From the NCBI RefSeq assembly GCF_902502825.2, contig NZ_LR723670.1:3468501-3532500 (forward strand): 64,000 nt of DNA, read 5' to 3'. The stretch comes from Pseudorhizobium flavum. Its GTDB lineage: Bacteria > Pseudomonadota > Alphaproteobacteria > Rhizobiales > Rhizobiaceae. A model generated the notes under the pieces. That model saw only the letters and a program-made list of their open reading frames with translations, ran no database searches and was not told where the DNA came from. Numbering within the stretch: the first letter of the stretch is position 1; each line of letters starts with the position of its first letter. The position numbers and the translations under genes are program-made. Shown piece after piece: positions 27,501 through 34,586 of this stretch.

Positions 27501-29132
27501 ATGCTGACGAGACGGGAGCAGCAAACTGCAATCGGTGGAGGTATCGTCACCTTCGCAAGCGTCGCTGCCTTCATCGGTCTTGCCACCTATTCCCTCCTTG
27601 CCGCGGCGCCAGACGCTGGCGGCGAGGCACTTTGGACAGCCTACACGGCGCGCGTGCTGCGGTTCACGCTTCTTCAGGCAGGGCTCTCCACTTTGCTGTC
27701 TATCGGCCTGGCGATTCCGGTCGCATTGGCGCTGGCGCGGCGGCCGCACCTCCCGGGCAGGCTCTGGATCCTGCGGCTGATGGCGCTGCCAATGGGTCTG
27801 CCCGCACTCGTCGCTGCCCTTGGCCTCATTACGATCTGGGGGAGGCAAGGACTGGTCAATTCGCTTCTCCTGCGCGGCGGACTCGACGAGCCGGTCAGCA
27901 TCTACGGTCTGGGCGGCATCCTGCTCGCACACGTCTTCTTCAACCTGCCTCTCGCATGCCGCCTGATGGTGGCCTCGCTCGATAGGTTGCCGGGCGAATA
28001 CTGGATGCTGGCCGCGCAGCTGGGCATGCGGCCCGTCGCCATCTTCCGGCTGATCGAGTGGCCGGTCCTCTTGCGGGTCCTGCCAGGCATCGCCGGCCTG
28101 ATCTTCATGCTTTGCGCGACGAGCTTCACGCTCGTCCTGGTGCTGGGCGGAGGTCCGGCTGCGACAACCCTTGAAGTTGCGATCTACCAGTCACTGCGCT
28201 TCGATTTTGATCCTGCCCGTGCAGTTGGACTGTCACTGCTGCAGATCGGGCTGACGGCCATGCTCCTGATCATCCTGTCCCGGCTGCCTGTGACTGACGA
28301 CCGATCGGGGAAAAGCGGGTACCGCGTTCGGCGCTTCGACGGCAAAGGAGCCGCGGCGCGGGCATGGGACACTCTGGTCATCGCCGTCGCCACAGCTTTC
28401 GTCCTGATGCCACTGCTCGCCGTTCTTCGGGCGGGGATCCAGGCAGACCTCCCGCGCCTCGTGGCGAGCGACGCCTTCCAGCGGGCGCTGGCAACGAGCA
28501 TGCTGATCGCGCTGTCCTCAGGCCTGCTGGCGGTGATGGCATCGGTCAGGCTCATCGATGCGCGCCTGGCGATTGCCGACCGGAAGAATGCCGGCGTCCT
28601 CTTGCGCGGCTTTTCTTCCACCCTGGATGCCGCCTCCTTCCTCGTTCTCCTTGTCCCCCCGGTCGTGCTTGGGACGGGCTGGTTCCTGCTTCTGAGGCTT
28701 TCGGGCTCGGCATCGCTATTGGTCGGGTGGATTGTTGTTGCGATCAACGCGCTGATGGCAATCCCCTTCGTCATCAGGGTGTTGGAGCCGGCGATGAAGG
28801 AGCACCGCGACAGTTCCGTACGACTGGCAGCAAGTCTGGGGATCGGCGGCTGGACCCGCTTCTGGCGCATCGACCGACCGGTTCTGACGCGGCCGACGCT
28901 CCTCGCTTTTTCGTTTGCGATGTCGCTCTCCCTTGGAGATCTGGGAGCTGTCGCGCTCTTTGCCTCCAACGACTTCGTAACCCTGCCCTGGCTCCTCTAC
29001 AGCAGCCTTTCCAGCTATCGTACGCAGGATGCCGATGGCTTGGCGCTTCTGCTTGCCGCGGCATGCCTTCTGCTGACGATGATCGGCACGTCGGGCCGGC
29101 GAATGAACGGAACACATCATGCCCATCGATGA
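27501..29132 (+). CDS. thiP: Thiamine ABC transporter, permease
   Basis: This 543-residue inner-membrane permease has about twelve hydrophobic segments and two binding-protein-dependent transport domains, each with an EAA-like loop (near residues 160-190 and 430-460: AAQLGMRPVAIFRLIEWPVL and AASLGIGGWTRFWRIDRPVL). It starts six bases after thiB and overlaps thiQ by 14 bases. Confidence 0.93.
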   Translation: MLTRREQQTAIGGGIVTFASVAAFIGLATYSLLAAAPDAGGEALWTAYTARVLRFTLLQAGLSTLLSIGLAIPVALALARRPHLPGRLWILRLMALPMGLPALVAALGLITIWGRQGLVNSLLLRGGLDEPVSIYGLGGILLAHVFFNLPLACRLMVASLDRLPGEYWMLAAQLGMRPVAIFRLIEWPVLLRVLPGIAGLIFMLCATSFTLVLVLGGGPAATTLEVAIYQSLRFDFDPARAVGLSLLQIGLTAMLLIILSRLPVTDDRSGKSGYRVRRFDGKGAAARAWDTLVIAVATAFVLMPLLAVLRAGIQADLPRLVASDAFQRALATSMLIALSSGLLAVMASVRLIDARLAIADRKNAGVLLRGFSSTLDAASFLVLLVPPVVLGTGWFLLLRLSGSASLLVGWIVVAINALMAIPFVIRVLEPAMKEHRDSSVRLAASLGIGGWTRFWRIDRPVLTRPTLLAFSFAMSLSLGDLGAVALFASNDFVTLPWLLYSSLSSYRTQDADGLALLLAAACLLLTMIGTSGRRMNGTHHAHR

Positions 29133-29844
29133 CGATGCGCCGGAAATCCGCCTGGACCGCGTCGATTTGACCCTGGGAAGCACACGCTTCCACCTGGACT
29201 GCGACATTCCGCCCGGAGCGATCACAGCGGTTGCCGGACCGTCCGGTGCAGGCAAGTCCACCCTCCTGAACTTGGTCGCGGGCTTTGAGGTCCCCGACAG
29301 CGGTCGCGTCCTCTTTAACGGTCAGGATCTGACGTTGCAGCATCCATCGGAACGACCCGTTTCGCTGATCTTCCAGAACAACAATCTCTTCGGGCACCTT
29401 GACGTCTTTACCAACGTGGCGCTCGGGATCAATCCGTCCCTTCGCAGACTGACCGTAGGGGAGAGACAGGCCGTCCTCTCCGCACTTGATCGAGTCGGGC
29501 TCGGCGGGATGGAGCGCCGGTTGCCACGGACGCTTTCCGGAGGCGAGCAGCAACGCGTGGCCTTCGCTCGCACTCTCGTTCGCCAGAAACCGGTCCTTTT
29601 GATGGATGAACCCTTTGCGGCGCTTGATCCGGGGCTGCGGCAGAGCATGGCAGGCCTTTTATCGGAACTGCACCGAGAAACGAAAAGCACGGTCATCCTG
29701 GTGACGCACGACCGGGACGAACTGCGACGCCTAGCGACCCATGTGATCTTCATGAACGAAGGAATTGTTCTCGTGAGCGCTCCAGTGGAAGAATTCCTCC
29801 GGCGAAGCGACATCCCCGCCGTCGTTCAATTCCTCGCCAGCTGA
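29119..29844 (+). CDS. thiQ: Thiamine ABC transporter, ATP-binding protein
   Basis: This 241-residue ABC ATPase has Walker A AGPSGAGKST (about 35-44), a Q-loop FQNNNLFGHLDV, signature LSGGEQQRVAFART and Walker B VLLMDEPFAALDP, with H-loop THDRDE. ThiQ-like features include QNNNLF. It is the last gene of the thiamine uptake operon and overlaps thiP by 14 bases. A 7-base inverted repeat follows six bases after the stop. Confidence 0.93.
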   Translation: MPIDDDAPEIRLDRVDLTLGSTRFHLDCDIPPGAITAVAGPSGAGKSTLLNLVAGFEVPDSGRVLFNGQDLTLQHPSERPVSLIFQNNNLFGHLDVFTNVALGINPSLRRLTVGERQAVLSALDRVGLGGMERRLPRTLSGGEQQRVAFARTLVRQKPVLLMDEPFAALDPGLRQSMAGLLSELHRETKSTVILVTHDRDELRRLATHVIFMNEGIVLVSAPVEEFLRRSDIPAVVQFLAS

Positions 29845-29849
29845 CGCCT

Positions 29850-29872
29850 GTGCCACAATTTGGTCGTGGCAC
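29850..29872. repeat. Inverted repeat after thiQ
   Basis: GTGCCAC (29850-29856) and GTGGCAC (29866-29872) flank nine bases just after the thiQ stop. No T-run follows; it may be a weak terminator or an operator for the next gene. Confidence 0.3.
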
Positions 29873-30036
29873 GGTGGCATCGCAGCAACAGCGTCTTTCT
29901 GCTTTGGCCGCCACAGGCGATCTGAACAAGAAGCACTATATTGGCTGAAGGAAAATCGCTAAGCCGGCGACAGGAGCGGCCGGTCTTGTTTACGGTGGGG
30001 CATCCCCGATGGATGATCGGGAAGCGGGTCTGGATA

Positions 30037-31566
30037 ATGACGAAGCCGAGATTGCTGACGATGATGCGTGAAGGGGCGACGCCCCGCCGAGCCGGTACTG
30101 CGCGTGCGGCGAGGCATCTCGCTCTTCTGCTCGCAGGGGCTACAGCGCTCTCCGGCTGCCAGTCGATTCTTGACCAGGCTTACCAGCCGAATGTCGCCCC
30201 CTCGGAGAACCCGCAGATTGTCGATGAGGTCCAGAAGAACGACCCGCGGGCGCAGATGGGTGCGCGGGAACATCCACGGATTGTCGCGAGCTATGGCGGA
30301 GAATATCACGATGCGAAGACAGAGAAGTTGGTCGCCCGCATCGCCGGAGCGCTGACTGCCGTCTCGGAGAACCCCTCGCAGTCCTATCGCATCACCATCC
30401 TGAACTCACCGGCGATCAATGCGTTCGCCCTCCCGGGAGGCTATCTTTACGTGACGCGCGGACTGCTCGCGCTCGCCAATGACGCCTCGGAAGTGGCGGC
30501 CGTTCTTTCTCACGAAATGGCCCACGTGACCGCCAATCACGGAATCGAGCGTCAGAAGCGTGAGGAAGCGGAGGTAATTGCCAGCCGCGTGGTGGCGGAA
30601 GTCCTGTCCAGCGACCTCGCCGGCAAGCAGGCGCTGGCACGCGGCAAGCTTCGCCTCGCGGCCTTTTCGCGGCAGCAGGAATTGCAAGCCGATGTCATCG
30701 GTGTCCGGATGCTGGGGGAAGCGGGCTATGACCCTTATGCTGCACCCCGGTTCCTCGACTCCATGGCGGCCTATGCGCGCTTCTCTTCGGTCGATCCGGA
30801 CAGCGATCAGAGCCTGGACTTCCTGTCGAGCCACCCGAATGCGCCCCAGCGGGTCGACCTCGCCCGTCGTCACGCTCGCGCACAAGGCATGGAAGGCACC
30901 GTCGGCGACCGCGGCCGGGACTACTATCTCGCGGGCATCGACGGGCTTCTCTTCGGTGACAGCCCGGAAGAAGGCTTCGTTCGCGGACAGACATTCCTGC
31001 ACGGGAGCCTCGGCATACGCTTTGAGGTGCCGAAGGATTTCCAGATCGACAACAAGGTGGATGCCGTCCTTGCGACCGGCCCCGGCGAGACCGCAATCCG
31101 TTTCGATGGCGTCGACGCCGGTGACACGACCAGCCTGACCAACTACCTCACCAGCGGCTGGGTCGCCGGTCTCAAACCGGAAACGGTGCGGATGGCCAGC
31201 GTTAACGGACTTCCGGCAGCCACGGCCCGCGCCTCGGCGGAGCGTTGGGATTTTGACGTCACCGTGATTCGGATCGATGACCAGATCTTTCGCTTCCTCA
31301 CCGCCGTTCCGAAGGGTAGCCCGGCACTGGAAACGGTTTCCACCGTGCTTAAGTCAAGCTTCAGGAAGATGACGCCCCAGGAAATTGCGTCCCTCAAACC
31401 ATTGCGTGTGAGGGTGGTAACTGCAGGCTCACAGGATACGCTTGCGACCATGGCGGCGCGAATGATGGGAACCAACCGGAAGCTGGACCTTTTCCGGGTG
31501 ATCAACGCACTCCCGGCTGGCGCTGCAGTCTCGCCGGGTCAGCGGTTCAAGATCGTATCGGAATAA
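30037..31566 (+). CDS. M48-family lipoprotein metalloprotease with LysM-like tail
   Basis: This 509-residue (from ATG 30037) zinc protease of the BepA/LoiP-like M48 family has a lipoprotein signal ending LSGC41 and the catalytic HEMAH at 159-163, with the third ligand in QQELQADVIG. Next come a helical repeat region (LDSMAAYARFSS ... SSHPNAPQRVDLARRHA) and a C-terminal domain ending RVRVVTAGSQDTLATMAARM ... RVINAL, a pattern like LysM. Proteases of this type sit at the outer membrane and help quality control of outer-membrane proteins. Other in-frame starts (29941, 30061) are possible. It converges on rpoH2 with only 12 bases between. Confidence 0.88.
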   Translation: MTKPRLLTMMREGATPRRAGTARAARHLALLLAGATALSGCQSILDQAYQPNVAPSENPQIVDEVQKNDPRAQMGAREHPRIVASYGGEYHDAKTEKLVARIAGALTAVSENPSQSYRITILNSPAINAFALPGGYLYVTRGLLALANDASEVAAVLSHEMAHVTANHGIERQKREEAEVIASRVVAEVLSSDLAGKQALARGKLRLAAFSRQQELQADVIGVRMLGEAGYDPYAAPRFLDSMAAYARFSSVDPDSDQSLDFLSSHPNAPQRVDLARRHARAQGMEGTVGDRGRDYYLAGIDGLLFGDSPEEGFVRGQTFLHGSLGIRFEVPKDFQIDNKVDAVLATGPGETAIRFDGVDAGDTTSLTNYLTSGWVAGLKPETVRMASVNGLPAATARASAERWDFDVTVIRIDDQIFRFLTAVPKGSPALETVSTVLKSSFRKMTPQEIASLKPLRVRVVTAGSQDTLATMAARMMGTNRKLDLFRVINALPAGAAVSPGQRFKIVSE

Positions 31567-31571
31567 TCCCT

Positions 31572-31592
31572 TGGCAGCTTAGCAGGCTGCCA
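31572..31592. terminator. Shared hairpin at the M48/rpoH2 convergence
   Basis: TGGCAGC (31572-31578) and GCTGCCA (31586-31592) form a 7-base stem. It overlaps the last codons of rpoH2 and follows the M48 stop by five bases. There is no strong T-tract, so it is a weak candidate. Confidence 0.35.
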
Positions 31593-32439
31593 TCTGGGGA
31601 TTTGCGGAGACCAGCGCCGACTTCAGCTTTTCCATGGCGCGGCTTTCGATTTGGCGCACGCGTTCCTTTGAAATGCCGAGTTCGGCACCAAGCGCCTCAA
31701 GCGTTGCTCCTTCGTCCGTCAGCCGGCGAGCCCGGATGATCTTCTTCTCGCGGTCATTCAGCTTGGTGAGAGCTCCGTGTAGCCAACGCATGCGCCGCTC
31801 GCCGTCGATCATGCCCGAGACCTGCTCGTCGGGAAGGGGTTCGCCGCTGGCAAGCATGTCCAGCCGCTCGCCGCTGTCTGCATCGCCGGCTATGGAGGGT
31901 GCCTGAAGTGAGGCGTCATTGCCCGACAAACGGGCGTCCATAGTCTGAACGTCCGCGACACTTACGCCGAGCGCAACAGCAATTTCCTCATGGATAGCGC
32001 GCGATGTAAGGTTGCTGTCGCCACGTGCGAGCTTCGCACGCAGCCGGCGAAGGTTGAAGAACAGCGCCTTCTGGGCGGAGCTCGTTCCACCGCGGACGAT
32101 TGACCAGTTGCGAAGGATATAGTCCTGCATCGAGGCGCGAATCCACCAGCTGGCATAGGTAGAGAACCGGACATCGCGGGCCGGTTCGAAGCGGGCGGCC
32201 GCCTCCAGAAGCCCGACGTAACCTTCCTGAACGAGGTCACTCATCGGCAGGCCGAAGCCGCGGAACTTGGAAGCCATGGCGATGACGAGCCGCATATGGG
32301 CAAGAGCGATCTGGTTGCGAGCATCCTGGTCCTGGTCATCCTTCCACCGGACCGCGAGATTGCGCTCCTCGTCTCTGGCCAGATAGGGAGCTGACATTGC
32401 AATCTTGATCATATTGCGGTCCGCAGACATGGCTTTCAT
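31579..32439 (-). CDS. rpoH2: RNA polymerase sigma factor RpoH2 (sigma-32 family)
   Basis: This 286-residue heat-shock-type sigma factor shows region 2 in FRGFGLPMSDLVQEGYVGLLEAAARFEPARDVRFSTYASWWIRASMQDYILRNWSIVR, including the RpoH box (QKALFFNLRRLR) just after, and the region 4 helix-turn-helix TLEALGAELGISKERVRQIESRAMEKLK. Rhizobia carry two RpoH proteins; this one fits RpoH2 because an EcfG-type promoter lies upstream, and rpoH2 of Ensifer is known to be RpoE2-dependent. The ATG at 32439 has GGAGAAGACACG before it; the long upstream open frame is leader. Confidence 0.93.
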   Translation of the reverse strand: MKAMSADRNMIKIAMSAPYLARDEERNLAVRWKDDQDQDARNQIALAHMRLVIAMASKFRGFGLPMSDLVQEGYVGLLEAAARFEPARDVRFSTYASWWIRASMQDYILRNWSIVRGGTSSAQKALFFNLRRLRAKLARGDSNLTSRAIHEEIAVALGVSVADVQTMDARLSGNDASLQAPSIAGDADSGERLDMLASGEPLPDEQVSGMIDGERRMRWLHGALTKLNDREKKIIRARRLTDEGATLEALGAELGISKERVRQIESRAMEKLKSALVSANPQMAAC

Positions 32440-32650
32440 CGTGTCTTCTCCGTGACGTTGGCTGGCTTCGACAAGAATGACAGTCAGATGGTGCCGCGGC
32501 CGCCGCCACGAATTACCCACTCCGCCTTCCTCGTCCCCTCTTCGTTCCCAAAAGGCCTTGCCATCTGGCGGCTGGCCCCTATTTCCTGTTTTGAGGAGCG
32601 GTTCTTGAAGCGTCTTGCAGACGCGACAGTTGTCGCCGTTCCGGCGGGTT

Positions 32651-32675
32651 AACGTCCTGCGCGAAAAAAAGTTCC
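32651..32675 (-). promoter_or_regulatory. EcfG/RpoE2-type promoter of rpoH2
   Basis: On the minus strand GGAAC (32675-32671), a 16-base spacer and CGTT (32654-32651) match the general stress consensus perfectly. The start would be near 32644, giving about 205 bases of rpoH2 leader. The -35 lies just beyond the cdnL terminator. Confidence 0.82.
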
Positions 32676-32682
32676 AATAAAA

Positions 32683-32706
32683 AAACCCGGCGCAATGGCC
32701 GGGTTT
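32683..32706 (-). terminator. Rho-independent terminator of cdnL
   Basis: AAACCCGGC and GCCGGGTTT-type arms (32683-32691 with 32698-32706) close a six-base loop; on the minus strand a run of seven T follows. It lies 26 bases after the cdnL stop. Confidence 0.85.
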
Positions 32707-32731
32707 CTTGTAGTTACGATGCAGCCGAAGC

Positions 32732-33301
32732 TTATGCGGCTTCGTCCTGTGACTCTTCTTCCTCAACGACCTTGCCGCGCTTCGGGCCCTTGGCGAGGTT
32801 TACCTCGACCAGACGGACCGCTTCTGTGTCGGACATCTTGTTGACCGCTGCAATCTCCCGCGCCATCCGATCGAGGGCAGCTTCATAGAGCTGGCGCTCC
32901 GAATAGGATTGTTCCGGCTGGTTCTCCGCGCGGTAAAGGTCACGCACGACCTCCGCGATGGAGATCAGGTCTCCGGAGTTGATCTTTGCGTCATACTCCT
33001 GGGCGCGGCGCGACCACATGGTGCGCTTTACGCGGGCCTTGCCCTGGACCACCTTGAGCGCCCGCTCGACAAAGTCAGTCTCGGAGAGCTTGCGCATGCC
33101 GATGCTGACGGCCTTAGCCACTGGCACCTTGAGCCGCATCTTGTCCTTCTCGAAGTCGATCACGAAAAGCTCGAGCTTCATGCCCGCCACTTCCTGCTCT
33201 TCGATGGCGGTAATCATACCTACGCCATGTGCCGGGTAAACGATCGCTTCACCGGTCTTGAAGCCCTGGCGTGCCGAAGATTTTTTCTGCTGGGTCGTCA
33301 T
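32732..33301 (-). CDS. cdnL: CarD/CdnL-family transcription regulator
   Basis: This 189-residue RNA polymerase-binding protein stabilises open complexes at housekeeping promoters. An N-terminal Tudor-like RNAP interaction domain (GFKTGEAIVYPAHGVGMITAIEEQEVAGMKLELFVIDF, residues about 14-75) precedes the helical CarD C domain (TMWSRRAQEYDAKINSGDLISIAEVVRDLYR ... SYSERQLYEAALDRMAREIA). A charged tail (VVEEEESQDEAA) closes it. The ATG at 33301 starts MTTQQKKSSARQGFKTGE; the frame remains open upstream without similarity. It is monocistronic, with a terminator directly downstream and 356 bases of upstream non-coding DNA. Confidence 0.93.
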   Translation of the reverse strand: MTTQQKKSSARQGFKTGEAIVYPAHGVGMITAIEEQEVAGMKLELFVIDFEKDKMRLKVPVAKAVSIGMRKLSETDFVERALKVVQGKARVKRTMWSRRAQEYDAKINSGDLISIAEVVRDLYRAENQPEQSYSERQLYEAALDRMAREIAAVNKMSDTEAVRLVEVNLAKGPKRGKVVEEEESQDEAA

Positions 33302-33657
33302 ACGTTTCACAAACTCCCTGTTACGCACCCGGTGTACGACCGGGGCCGGGTCAGGCAGGCCCGGATGAGACGGGGGAAACCGTCGGGTCACTCGATACTG
33401 GTCCGACCAACGTGCGCGAAAAGAACCTCCACCGCGATAAACGACGACAAACACATTATGGGAATGTCACGGAAACCGCGTCGGATGATCTGTAACTTTC
33501 GTGATGTTTTTTGGGCACGCTTGTGCCGCTCGTGGAACAGTGATCCCTGTCTACCACAAAAAAGTGCGGAAATCAATTATTTGCTTTTATGCGCGCCGTG
33601 GCGGCACGCTGACCTAGCTGCCCAAATGACAGGCACACCGACCGCGCGGCACCAGCT
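33302..33657. other. Non-coding spacer between cdnL and fdxA
   Basis: These 356 bases must hold the cdnL promoter and the fdxA 3' region. They are more AT-rich than the surroundings around 33450-33600. I see no convincing -35/-10 pair, RNA gene or conserved reading frame. Confidence 0.5.
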
Positions 33658-33996
33658 TCAGTCGCCCTTTCCAGGCTCCGGCGAGAAATACTGGTCGAAC
33701 TTGCCAGCAACTCCATCCATTTCCTTGGCCTCTGGCATCGGCTCGCGCTTCACCGTGATGTTCGGCCAGATCTGGGCGTATTCGGCATTCACCTTCAGCC
33801 ACTTGTCGAGACCAGGCTCGGTGTCGGGCTTGATGGCCTCAGCCGGGCATTCAGGTTCGCAGACTCCGCAATCGATGCATTCGTCCGGATGAATGACGAG
33901 AAAGTTCTCGCCCTCATAGAAACAGTCGACGGGGCAAACCTCCACGCAATCGGTATATTTGCAGCGAACACAGTTGTCAGTCACCACGTAGGTCAT
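33658..33996 (-). CDS. fdxA: Ferredoxin FdxA (7Fe type)
   Basis: This 112-residue bacterial ferredoxin has two cluster-binding segments: [18 protein letters not shown] (the 3Fe-4S-type spacing) and [12 protein letters not shown] (4Fe-4S). The C-terminal 60-residue extension is typical of FdxA from proteobacteria. It acts as a low-potential electron carrier in the cytoplasm. It stands alone, upstream of cdnL and downstream of the S4-domain gene, all on the minus strand. Confidence 0.95.
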   Translation of the reverse strand: MTYVVTDNCVRCKYTDCVEVCPVDCFYEGENFLVIHPDECIDCGVCEPECPAEAIKPDTEPGLDKWLKVNAEYAQIWPNITVKREPMPEAKEMDGVAGKFDQYFSPEPGKGD

Positions 33997-34235
33997 GCAG
34001 CACTCCAGAATTGCGGTCTGGCGGGCTCGGCCTTGGGAGATTGGCCGCTCGCCGGCACAGACGAGAGGCCATCGCGGCCTTTGCGGCCGCCCCGGCGCAA
34101 CCCCTGCGCGTCGGTCTGTGAGGTAAGACCTTTCCCGACGCTTAGCAAGGATAAACCTTCTCCGGAAACGGATCAGGGAGGAGCATTATTCTCCTTGGTG
34201 TGCGGCCGCTCGCGCAATGCCGATACGCCCGATAC

Positions 34236-34580
34236 TCACGGTCGAGGACGCCTCTGGGCGCGCTCGAAAGGCGTCAGCGGCCTCTGTGGGCCGAGGGTCT
34301 CGGAAATGTCGGAATAGAGGAGCCGCGCCTCCGCGAACGGCCCGCGACGATCGCCGCCGTCGCGCACGAGCAGCAGGACGTCGCGCCGCTCCAGCGCAAG
34401 CCCGACCTTGTCTCCGGGACGAACGAGGCAGCCAGGCTGGACAACCGTTTCGCCGTTCAAGGTCACTGCGCCTGCGGCGATCAGCGATTGGGCGAACGAG
34501 CGCGACTTCACCATGCGCGTGAAGAAGAGCCACTTGTCGATGCGCTGGCGCGAACCTTCCCGAGGACCTTCTTCGTCCAT
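34236..34580 (-). CDS. S4-domain RNA-binding protein (Hsp15/HslR-like)
   Basis: This 114-residue protein has an S4 RNA-binding domain at residues about 12-75: RQRIDKWLFFTRMVKSRSFAQSLIAAGAVTLNGETVVQPGCLVRPGDKVGL. The size and the basic C-terminal tail resemble Hsp15, which binds stalled 50S subunits carrying nascent chains. It begins six bases after the helicase stop, so the two are likely co-transcribed. Confidence 0.88.
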   Translation of the reverse strand: MDEEGPREGSRQRIDKWLFFTRMVKSRSFAQSLIAAGAVTLNGETVVQPGCLVRPGDKVGLALERRDVLLLVRDGGDRRGPFAEARLLYSDISETLGPQRPLTPFERAQRRPRP

Positions 34581-34586
34581 GGCAGC

